A stretch of DNA of 64,000 nt. It comes from Myxococcus xanthus (lineage in GTDB: Bacteria; Myxococcota; Myxococcia; Myxococcales; Myxococcaceae). The notes under the pieces are model-generated. The model did no database searches and was not told where the DNA came from. It was given only the letters and a program-made list of their open reading frames with translations. The DNA lies in assembly GCF_013116825.1 (NCBI RefSeq), contig NZ_JABFNS010000030.1, positions 1-64,000 on the forward strand, read 5' to 3'. How positions within the stretch are numbered: position 1 is the first letter of the stretch; every line of letters starts with the position of its first letter. Positions 1-7,197 of the stretch are shown in pieces. Position numbers and translations under genes: made by a program.

Positions 1-621
1 CCCCGCCCCCCGCCAGCCGAAGCGGCCTCCCCATGCGAGGCCGTCCGAGAACCCCGTCGTCGTCAGCGCGGAGACGGACACCGTCGAGCGACCCGGCCAC
101 GGCGCCGCGCGAGTCGGTGGGGATGACTCCTCGGCTGGGACGTCCTCCTCCACCGTCGTGTCGGGCGCTTCGGGGAGCGGTGGTGCCTCCTCGGCGGGAG
201 GCACGACCTCCGAGGGCACCGGGGCGGGCTCCCGGGGACGCAGGGCCTCCGGGTCGATCATCAATGCGAGGACCAGCACGAGCCGACGCTCAATGTCCGC
301 GCACGCGGGCGTGGCGGAGTCGATGTCGCGGCTGCCCAGGACGGTACCCCGAGCGTCCACGAGCGTGAGCCTCGCGGACCACCCCGACGAGGACGCCGGC
401 TCCAGCACGCCATGGATGAGCACATCCGGCAGGGCCCCGAACACGGAGCGTCCCAGGCGAGCCTCCACAGCGCGCGCCAGGGGCGCCGCCTGGATGCACT
501 CCGAGGGCGCATTCCAATGCAGTCCCCACCGCGCCGACGAAGGCGCTGGCGACGCGGTGGCGAGGAGCGGGAGGACCACCCCCAGGAAGAGGGGTGGGGT
601 CATGAGGACACGCGGGCGCAC
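1..621 (-). CDS. exported hypothetical protein, N-terminal part (runs off the window start)
   Basis: An open frame on the minus strand has no stop before position 1, so its C-terminus lies outside the window. Either ATG at 603 or the in-frame GTG at 621 could start it. The GTG start adds an Arg-rich n-region (VRPRVLM) ahead of a hydrophobic core (FLGVVLPLLATASPAPSSA), which makes a better signal peptide. The mature part has Cys residues, a stretch resembling a periplasmic domain, then a long Pro/Glu-rich linker. It lies about 30-50 bp downstream of the exported protein at 652-1257 on the same strand, so the two are probably co-transcribed. No family is recognised. Confidence 0.6.
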   Translation of the reverse strand, partial: MRPRVLMTPPLFLGVVLPLLATASPAPSSARWGLHWNAPSECIQAAPLARAVEARLGRSVFGALPDVLIHGVLEPASSSGWSARLTLVDARGTVLGSRDIDSATPACADIERRLVLVLALMIDPEALRPREPAPVPSEVVPPAEEAPPLPEAPDTTVEEDVPAEESSPPTRAAPWPGRSTVSVSALTTTGFSDGLAWGGRFGWRGAG

Positions 622-651
622 TGGAGGTGGCTCATCCGGGTGACCTCTGTA

Positions 652-1257
652 TCAGAGGTCGATTCCCCGGTTCCCCATCAGCTTGTTCGGCGCGAGCTTC
701 ACATCCGTCCCGTTGAAGATGAAGAGGGGGAGTCCAATCGCCACCAGTGCGCCGCCACCAATCAGCGAGCCCATGCCCACCTTGCGCAAGGTGTTGTCCT
801 TCGGAAGGGATGAGTCGGAGGACACCGTGCCGTCGAGGGCCATCAGCACCCCACCCGCCACCGCCAGGGAGACGCCGAAGATGGTGGCGAGCCAGCCGGT
901 GGTTCGCAGTCCGGAGCTGCCCGGGTCGACCTTCAGGGACACATCCCGCCCGTGGTCCAACAGCGTGAAGCGCCGTGAGGGCGTGATGCCAGACCCCGCA
1001 ATGAAGAAGTCCGTCGTCGGGTCGCGAAGGGTGACGTCGCAGGGCATCATGCACTCGCGCTGGTAGTGGACGATGCCCACGGTGCCCGTACCTCTCGTGG
1101 TGGCGACGGTGCCGTATCCCTCGCTCGTGACGCGGAAGAGGCTGACCTCGGGGGCGTCGGTCTCGATGCGAACCCGCACGGTCTCATCACGGGGCGAGGA
1201 CGGCGATTGGGCAAGCGACGTGGGCGCGACGAGACTCAGGGCAAGCAGCAGGCTCAA
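652..1257 (-). CDS. exported hypothetical protein with two C-terminal membrane segments
   Basis: I chose the TTG at 1257 as start because a GGAGGA Shine-Dalgarno lies five bases upstream and translation then begins directly with a signal peptide (LSLLLALSLVAPTSLAQ). The product has 201 residues. After the signal come a beta-rich segment (VRVRIETDAPEVSLFRV), CMMPCDV with two cysteines, and a PEGA-like stretch, followed by two hydrophobic helices near the C-terminus (WLATIFGVSLAVAGGVLMAL and IGGGALVAIGLPLFIF). This layout is common in myxobacterial envelope proteins of unknown role. It is the first gene of a likely two-gene unit with the partial gene at the window edge. The longer frame reaching 1329 would add a non-signal leader and is less likely. 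Confidence 0.6.
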   Translation of the reverse strand: MSLLLALSLVAPTSLAQSPSSPRDETVRVRIETDAPEVSLFRVTSEGYGTVATTRGTGTVGIVHYQRECMMPCDVTLRDPTTDFFIAGSGITPSRRFTLLDHGRDVSLKVDPGSSGLRTTGWLATIFGVSLAVAGGVLMALDGTVSSDSSLPKDNTLRKVGMGSLIGGGALVAIGLPLFIFNGTDVKLAPNKLMGNRGIDL

Positions 1258-1415
1258 GGTGTTCCTCCAGACGGCGTGGGCAGCGTCGCCAGATGAATGG
1301 AGGCCGGCGCTCCGGATTTTGAAAGGCATTTGTCCGCCCCTTTCCTTGGCAAACGGGGGACCCCTCCGTAGTCAACGCGAACACAAGCGGGGGCCCCACT
1401 TCCAAGGAGCTGCCG

Positions 1416-1619
1416 ATGCGTCGTCACCCGACTGTCCTCGTCACCGCCGCCACGGGGCGACAGGGCGGAGCCACGGCCCGAGCGCTGCTGGCGGAGGGCA
1501 GCACCTCCGTGCGCGTCCTGGTCGGCAATCCGGAGGCGCCTGGGACGCATACGTATAGGCGGGATAGAGGCGCTGTTGAGGGTGAGGGCTGGAGCGGAGG
1601 GGCCGAGGAGGGCCGCTGA
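1416..1619 (+). pseudogene. truncated NmrA-like NAD(P)-binding protein, N-terminus only
   Basis: The frame begins at an ATG preceded by AAGGAG twelve bases upstream. It encodes about 46 residues of a typical NmrA/atypical short-chain dehydrogenase N-terminus: TVLVTAATGRQGGATARALL, with the Rossmann TGxxGxxG-type dinucleotide loop, followed by SVRVLVGNPEAPG. The family is normally about 300 residues. At about 1551 the sequence passes into the IS91-type repeat that recurs at 10136 and 12247, and the last 20 codons and the stop come from that element. The gene was therefore cut by the element and should be non-functional. Confidence 0.75.
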
Positions 1620-2032
1620 CGGGGCCTCCCGAGCGATGCTCTCGGCCGGTGGAGAGACCGATTGAACCCCCTTGGGGTACACGCCTGCCCAGGCCGCGCT
1701 CCCATCAGGTGCGTGGCAGGGGCCGCCGACCTGGTGGCTGTCTTGCGCCTCAACACCCCGCGGCCTGGGGGGGCCCTCGTGCCGGGGCCCACCTCGCACA
1801 GGCCGTGGGCAAGCCCAGGTGCTCCAGAATCGCCCGCACCCCGGGGGCCCCCTTCACGTACGCCAAGACCCGCCGCCTGCCTCCACACCTCATGCAGGCG
1901 AACACGTCGAGGTCGAACGTCCTCCTGAGCAACTCGGCCCAGTCCACTCGCGGCGTCTTCTCCTTCATCGGCTCCGTGCTGGCCGCCGCCTCAAGCCCCG
2001 CGCTCGCCTCCTGCGCACCTGCTTGAGGGAGC
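1551..2032 (-). mobile_element. IS91-family element remnant, copy 1 (3' end of transposase plus flank)
   Basis: This 480 bp segment is nearly identical to 10136-10617 and partly shared with 12247-12408, starting at acgtataggcgggatagagg and ending in gcacctgcttgagggagc. On the minus strand it encodes the last 70 or so residues of an IS91-type transposase: VDWAELLRRTFDLDVFACMR, then CGGRRRVLAYVKGAPGVRAI and LEHLGLPTACARWAP. The CxxC pair (CMRC) is the usual C-terminal zinc motif; the frame stops at 1750. The N-terminal Y2 HUH part is absent. Its left edge truncates the NmrA gene and its right edge lies three bases before the start codon of the histidine kinase relic. Confidence 0.8.
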
Positions 2033-2034
2033 GC

Positions 2035-3295
2035 ATGCGCGCGGAGAAGGCCGTGCGCTTCCTATCCGACGCGAGCGCGCTGCTCGCCGGGTCGCTCGAC
2101 TACCCGACCACGCTCCAGCGCCTGGCTCGCCTCGTCGCGCCAACGTTCGCCGACTGGTGCATCGTCGATGTGGCCGAAGCGGACGGCAGGATTCGCTGGG
2201 TGGCCGGGTTTCACTCCGACCCCGCGAAGCAGAGGGTCCTGCGCGAGCTGGAGGAGCGCTATCTGCCCCAATGGCGCTCGTTCCAGCCGGCCATCAGCGT
2301 CATGGTCCGGCAAGCCCTTCCTGCGCTCCGAGCTCTCGGAGCCCGATATGCACGACTACAGCCTCGACGCCGAGAATGCCCGGCTCATCCGCGAACTGGG
2401 GACCCGGAGCGGCATGGCCGTGCCGCTCATGGCGCGCGGACGGACGCTGGGGGCCATCTCCATGGGCCGCACGGACCCGAAGCGCCCCTTCGGGCCATCG
2501 GACCTGGCGCTCATGGAGGAACTGGCCCACCGGGCGGCCATGGCCATCGACAATGCCCACATCTACCAGGAGGCCCAGGAGGGCATCCGCGTCCGTGAGG
2601 AGTTCCTCGGTGTCGCGGCGCACGAGCTGAAGACGCCCATCCCCTCCATGAACATCGTGCTTCAGTCGGTGCTGCGGAGACGAAACGAGCGCCCCTCCGC
2701 AGAGCGGCTCATGCAGGCCCTCGAGTCGGCCGAGAAGCAGGTGCAGCGCCTCATGCGCCTAGTGGACGACGTGCTGGATGTCTCGCGGCTGCACGCCGGG
2801 CGGCTCAAGCTCCACCTGGAGCGCGTGGACTTCCTGGCCGTCGTGGGCGAGGTCATGGAGCGGTTCATCGAGACCGCCGCCCGAACCGGGTCGCGGGTGG
2901 ACGTGCGCGCCGAAGGGCCCGTCGAGGGGATGTGGGACCGGAGCAGGCTGGACCAGGTGGTGGCGAACCTCCTCGGCAATGCCCTCAAGTTCGGCGAGGG
3001 CAGGCCCATCGAGATTTCGCTCTCACGCGGGGAGGGGACGGCCGAGCTCGTGGTGGAGGACCACGGCATTGGAATCCCGCCCGAGCGCCTGCTCCACATC
3101 TTCGAGCGGTTCGAGCGCGCGGTGCCCACCCGGCACTACGGCGGATTCGGGCTCGGCCTCTACATCGTTCGGAGCCTCACGGAGGCCATGGGCGGCACGG
3201 TGCGCGTGGACAGCACGCCGGGCCTGGGCTCGAGGTTCACGGTGGTGCTTCCGTGCCAGCCCCTGAATGAGGCCGCGGGAGAGTCGCAGGCGTGA
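2035..3295 (+). pseudogene. frameshifted GAF-domain sensor histidine kinase
   Basis: Two overlapping frames together make a cytosolic hybrid-free histidine kinase of about 420 residues. Frame one from ATG 2035 gives the GAF start (FLSDASALLAGSLDYPTTLQ ... FADWCIVDVAEADGRIRWVA). Frame two from about 2306 continues SGKPFLRSELSEPDMHDYSL, finishes the GAF domain, then has the H-box (HELKTPI), N-box (NLLGNALKFG), G1 (DHGIGIPPE) and G2 (GGFGLGLYIV). The frames join if one G of the GG at 2304-2305 is removed, so a single-base insertion is the simplest cause; a sequencing error is possible. The second frame alone would lack half the sensor domain. The Shine-Dalgarno (GAGGGAG) lies inside the adjacent IS91 remnant, so the original N-terminus may also be lost. 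No response regulator is adjacent. Confidence 0.75.
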
Positions 3296-3443
3296 GGAGA
3301 CGCTGGCTTTCACGACATGAACGCATGCATGCCCCTCGGAAACACTGCCCGGCCCGGCTCCGTATGCCTATTTCCCCGCTGCTCTCAGGCGGGGCGCTAC
3401 CTGGAGCGCAGGTCCTTCTCTCGCGCCAGCAGAAAGATACGTC

Positions 3444-4025
3444 ATGACCGATTCCTTCATGAAGCTCCGGAGGCTCGCTTCTCTCGTCCTGTATTGCGCC
3501 GCGCTCGGCGTCTCGCCGCTCGCATCCGCGGAGCCGCCAGCCGCCGGCGAGCCCGCGGAGGCGGCGCCGCGCGTGGGCGAGCTCAACTACCGCTCCACGG
3601 GCCAGCGCCAGCCCCAAATCACCCAGCTGTCCGATGGCGGGCAGCAGATTCACCTCTCCTGCCTTCTGTCGCGTCCCGGCCAGATTCAGCGCTACGCCGT
3701 GAGCTGCCCGGGCACGAAGCAACTCGACGTCAAGGTGGCGGACTGCTGCATCCCAGGCGACCACTGGCAGGTGAAGGTGAAGTCCTGGGACTTCAAGCCC
3801 AACACGGCGGTGGCGACCTCGCCGGGCGGTGACGGTGACTTCAGCGCGCCCGCCCGCGTCTTCACCTACAGCAGCAGCCGGGACATGAACGCCCTCATCG
3901 AGTGCTCGTACCTGCACGGCGTCAACGTCTTCCCGGCGGAGTCCTTCCTCCTCGTGGAGAGCAGCGGCGGCGCATGTTCCGTGACGGACGTGGGCATCAC
4001 CGAGGAGATTGACCGCTCACCGTGA
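3444..4025 (+). CDS. secreted hypothetical protein
   Basis: The gene encodes 193 residues. Starting at ATG 3444 (or the in-frame ATG 15 bases later), it has a signal peptide with a charged n-region (KLRR), a hydrophobic core (LASLVLYCAALGVSPLASA) and an AxA cleavage site. The mature protein has an acidic/Ala-rich linker then a compact domain with six or more cysteines (SCLLS, VSCPG, DCCIP, IECSY, GACSV), probably disulfide-bonded, and a beta-rich pattern. I do not recognise the family. It is a single-gene unit followed by a strong hairpin terminator at 4037. Confidence 0.7.
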   Translation: MTDSFMKLRRLASLVLYCAALGVSPLASAEPPAAGEPAEAAPRVGELNYRSTGQRQPQITQLSDGGQQIHLSCLLSRPGQIQRYAVSCPGTKQLDVKVADCCIPGDHWQVKVKSWDFKPNTAVATSPGGDGDFSAPARVFTYSSSRDMNALIECSYLHGVNVFPAESFLLVESSGGACSVTDVGITEEIDRSP

Positions 4026-4036
4026 CAGGCCGGTCC

Positions 4037-4064
4037 GCAAGAGCCCTGTCCCCAGGGCTCTTGC
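4037..4064 (+). terminator. 12-bp perfect hairpin terminator
   Basis: GCAAGAGCCCTG pairs perfectly with CAGGGCTCTTGC around a TCCC loop, 12 bases after the stop codon at 4025. There is no clear U-tract, as is common in GC-rich genomes. Confidence 0.7.
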
Positions 4065-4301
4065 CCCCTCGCGCAAGGTGACATGCTCCCAACTCCTTGA
4101 AAGGGGTGGGGTGGAGCGCCCGCTCCAACGCGAGGGAGGGGCGGGCACGTGAGGCGTCACCATCGCCTACAAAGCCGTGGACCCCTCGGATGGAGAGCGA
4201 CTGCGCGCGGAGATCCACGAGACCGCCGGGAAGCTGACGCCGGGCCAGTGCCCGGGCATGGCTCCCCCATGGAGTGAAGCCCCCCCCCTCTTCTCCTCCG
4301 A

Positions 4302-4610
4302 GTGGTGGCCCTGCCGGTCCCCTCGGACCGGGAGAAGACCCAGATGTACCCGTGGACTCGCTGGTACGATTACTCTCAGGCGCGTGACATGATGTTGGCC
4401 GCGACGGATACGCCGTATGCGCCCTGGTTCATCTTGCGCTCCGACAACAAGAAGAAGGCGCGGCTCAACTGCATCCGCTTCCTGCTGGAGAAGATTCCTC
4501 ACAAGAGGGTGAAGCGTCCCGAGGTGAAGCTGCCCCGCCGCTCCAAGCGGGGCGCCTATGACGACGAGGCTTCGCTCGCGGGGAAGAACTTCATACTCGA
4601 GAGGTATTGA
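4302..4610 (+). pseudogene. polyphosphate kinase 2 (PPK2), C-terminal fragment
   Basis: The readable part, from about 4344, encodes RWYDYSQARDMMLAATDTPY, APWFILRSDNKKKARLNCIR, then KLPRRSKRGAYDDEASLAGK ending in ERY. These match the last third of PPK2 proteins, which transfer phosphate between polyphosphate and nucleotides. The Walker A and lid segments that should precede it are missing, and the region 4080-4300 does not encode them in any frame, although it has a short coding-like stretch (AYKAVDPSDGERLRAEIHET) that I cannot assign. With about 90 residues of a normal 250-300, it cannot be an active kinase. It lies next to a decayed IS91 transposase, which probably removed the rest. Confidence 0.7.
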
Positions 4611-5556
<946 letters not shown>

Positions 5557-5584
5557 ACGGGTTCAAGTCCCGTACTCCTCGCCA
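5557..5584 (+). other. 3' fragment of a tRNA gene (T-arm, acceptor strand and CCA)
   Basis: ACGGG-TTCAAGT-CCCGT is a perfect 5-bp T-stem with a canonical T-loop. It is followed by a 7-base acceptor strand (ACTCCTC), discriminator G and an encoded CCA, with a terminator hairpin directly after. No matching 5' acceptor strand (GAGGAGT) or anticodon arm is present within the preceding 150 bases. It is therefore a partial tRNA, which is the usual footprint of an element that integrated at a tRNA 3' end. Confidence 0.6.
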
Positions 5585-5589
5585 ATGAG

Positions 5590-5621
5590 AAGGGCCCGGA
5601 ATCGCAAGGCTCCGGGCCCTT
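5590..5621 (+). terminator. 11-bp hairpin after the tRNA fragment
   Basis: AAGGGCCCGGA and TCCGGGCCCTT pair perfectly around a 10-base loop, five bases after the CCA end of the tRNA fragment. Confidence 0.65.
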
Positions 5622-5674
5622 CGTCTCCGCGGGGAGCGACTTCCGCCCCGGCCCTTGTTCAGCTCAATCCCTGC

Positions 5675-6025
5675 TCAGTTTTGATACGGACAGGGAACCA
5701 CCTTGCACGGGAACTTGGTGCAATCGTAGCACTCGAACTGCTGGTAGACCCCGTTGTCACACGACATCATGATGCGCTTGTAATACCGGGTCGTGACACC
5801 CCATTCATCGTTCGAGCCGTCGCAGTACTGGGTCCGCTCACCCACCATCTCCGCGGGGTCGAACGCCGAGTTCGTGTAGTACCAGGTACGAACTTCATTG
5901 GCCGGAAGCGTCTGGGATTGCGAGTCAAGAGTGCTGCCCTCATCCCCGGGGCCAGCACCGGTGCCACAAGCCGCCAGCAGGCCGGAGACCACCACGGATG
6001 CCAACACGGACGGACGCATCATCAT
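5675..6025 (-). CDS. small lipoprotein, DUF6289-like
   Basis: I start the gene at ATG 6025, where GAGGAACA precedes three successive ATG codons; the longer frame to 6082 has no ribosome site. The 116-residue product has a lipoprotein signal (MMMRPSVLASVVVSGLLAAC, lipobox LAAC). The mature part has RTWYYTNSAFDPAEMVGERT, QYCDGSNDEWGVTTRYYKRI and several cysteines. The pattern of Trp/Tyr, VGxR, a Cys and WGVxTxYY resembles the small DUF6289 proteins common in myxobacteria, whose role is unknown. It is divergent from the LysR gene at 6151, sharing a 125-bp intergenic region. Confidence 0.7.
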   Translation of the reverse strand: MMMRPSVLASVVVSGLLAACGTGAGPGDEGSTLDSQSQTLPANEVRTWYYTNSAFDPAEMVGERTQYCDGSNDEWGVTTRYYKRIMMSCDNGVYQQFECYDCTKFPCKVVPCPYQN

Positions 6026-6129
6026 TGTTCCTCGGTTGAAGGAGTACCCACCTCGGGCGGGCCTCCGGATTGAGTCAGACATGTGCCTTCAGAGGGGTTG
6101 TTGCGTCCAACGCATTGATGGCATCCAAG

Positions 6130-6150
6130 TTCATGCAGTAGCCTCATGAT
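6130..6150. promoter_or_regulatory. candidate LysR operator (inverted repeat)
   Basis: TTCATG-N9-CATGAT lies directly before the LysR start codon, in the divergent promoter region. A related site (ATCATG-N7-CATGAT) lies upstream of the gene at 7198. LysR regulators usually bind such interrupted dyads near their own promoter. This is an inference from position and symmetry only. Confidence 0.3.
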
Positions 6151-7062
6151 ATGTCCCAGGAGAGCACCCTCGAGGCGCGAGACCTCCGCCTCATCCAGGC
6201 CATCTTCGAGGAGGGCGGCGTGACGCGCGCGGCGCGGCGGCTGTACCTGAGCCAGTCGGCGATCAGCCACCAGCTTTCAGGGCTCGAAACGCGGCTCGGA
6301 GTCACCCTCTTCGAACGCGTGCGCAAGCGCATGGTCATCACGCCCGCGGGCCAACGGCTTGCGGCGCTCGCCGCCGAGGTGCTGCCGAGGCTCGCACGGG
6401 AACAGGCCCTGCTGCGCGCCGCGCTGACGCCCACGCCGCCACGTCCATTGCGCCTCGCCGCCCAGTGCTACACCTGCTACCAGTGGCTGCCGCGGGTGCT
6501 GACGGGGCTGTCCACAGCGCACCCGGAGGTGGACCTGCGGCTGGACGTGGAAGCCACTCGCTCGGCGGAAGCGGCCCTTCTTGAAGACCGGCTGGACGTG
6601 GCCCTCTGTTGCTACCCCGTGAGCACTCCCGGGCTCGTCTCCACGCCCCTCTTCCGCGATGAGCTCGTGGCCGTGCTGCCCGCGGGCCACCCGCTGGCCG
6701 CGCGCCCCTTCGTCAGCGGACCGGACCTGACAGAGCAGGCCGTCTACTTCTACCCGCTCCCCGCGGAGGACGAGGAGCGCTTGCGCCGAGAGCTCCTGCC
6801 ACGGAGGCCCGATGCACTGCGCGTCCGCACGCTTCCTCTCACCGAGGCCATGGTGGAGCTGGTGCGGAGCGGGCACGGGGTGTCCCTCCTCGGGCGCTGG
6901 TCACTCGGGCCGTACCTGGCACAAGGGGGGCTCGTCACCCGCGGCCTCGGGCGCAAGGGCTACTGGCGACAGTGGAGCGCGGTGCACAAGCGTCACAGCC
7001 CACTCGCCCCGGCGCTCGCCACACTCGTGGACCTGCTGCGCAGCGCGGTGCTCTCCGCCTGA
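6151..7062 (+). CDS. LysR-family transcriptional regulator
   Basis: The 303-residue protein begins with the LysR winged helix-turn-helix: DLRLIQAIFEEGGVTRAARR, LYLSQSAISHQLSGLETRLG and LFERVRKRMVITPAGQRL. Residues 90-290 form the periplasmic-binding-like effector domain (LRLAAQCYTCYQWLPRVLTG; VAVLPAGHPLAARPF). The HTH spacing and length are normal for the family, and the sequence is somewhat MetR-like. The effector is unknown. It is divergent from the lipoprotein at 5675-6025 and is followed in the same direction, 135 bp on, by the ELWxxDGT protein. Dyads in both intergenic regions suggest it may control itself and that neighbour. No Shine-Dalgarno is obvious before ATG 6151. Confidence 0.9.
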   Translation: MSQESTLEARDLRLIQAIFEEGGVTRAARRLYLSQSAISHQLSGLETRLGVTLFERVRKRMVITPAGQRLAALAAEVLPRLAREQALLRAALTPTPPRPLRLAAQCYTCYQWLPRVLTGLSTAHPEVDLRLDVEATRSAEAALLEDRLDVALCCYPVSTPGLVSTPLFRDELVAVLPAGHPLAARPFVSGPDLTEQAVYFYPLPAEDEERLRRELLPRRPDALRVRTLPLTEAMVELVRSGHGVSLLGRWSLGPYLAQGGLVTRGLGRKGYWRQWSAVHKRHSPLAPALATLVDLLRSAVLSA

Positions 7063-7088
7063 GCAGCCTGGGCGCGAGGGAGACCCCG

Positions 7089-7127
7089 GAGCATCAGGAA
7101 ATGCTCCAATCATGACCCAACCATGAT
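7089..7127. promoter_or_regulatory. two adjacent inverted repeats upstream of the ELWxxDGT gene
   Basis: GAGCAT-N6-ATGCTC (7089-7106) is followed by ATCATG-N7-CATGAT (7109-7127). Both have perfect 6-bp arms. The second resembles the dyad before the LysR gene. They may be an operator or a weak LysR terminator; neither has a U-tract. Confidence 0.35.
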
Positions 7128-7197
7128 GCTCTGGCCGGCCAGATGGGCCTTTATCGGCGTCATTCCCTGACGCCGGAAGTCCGGAGGATGCCCGCCC

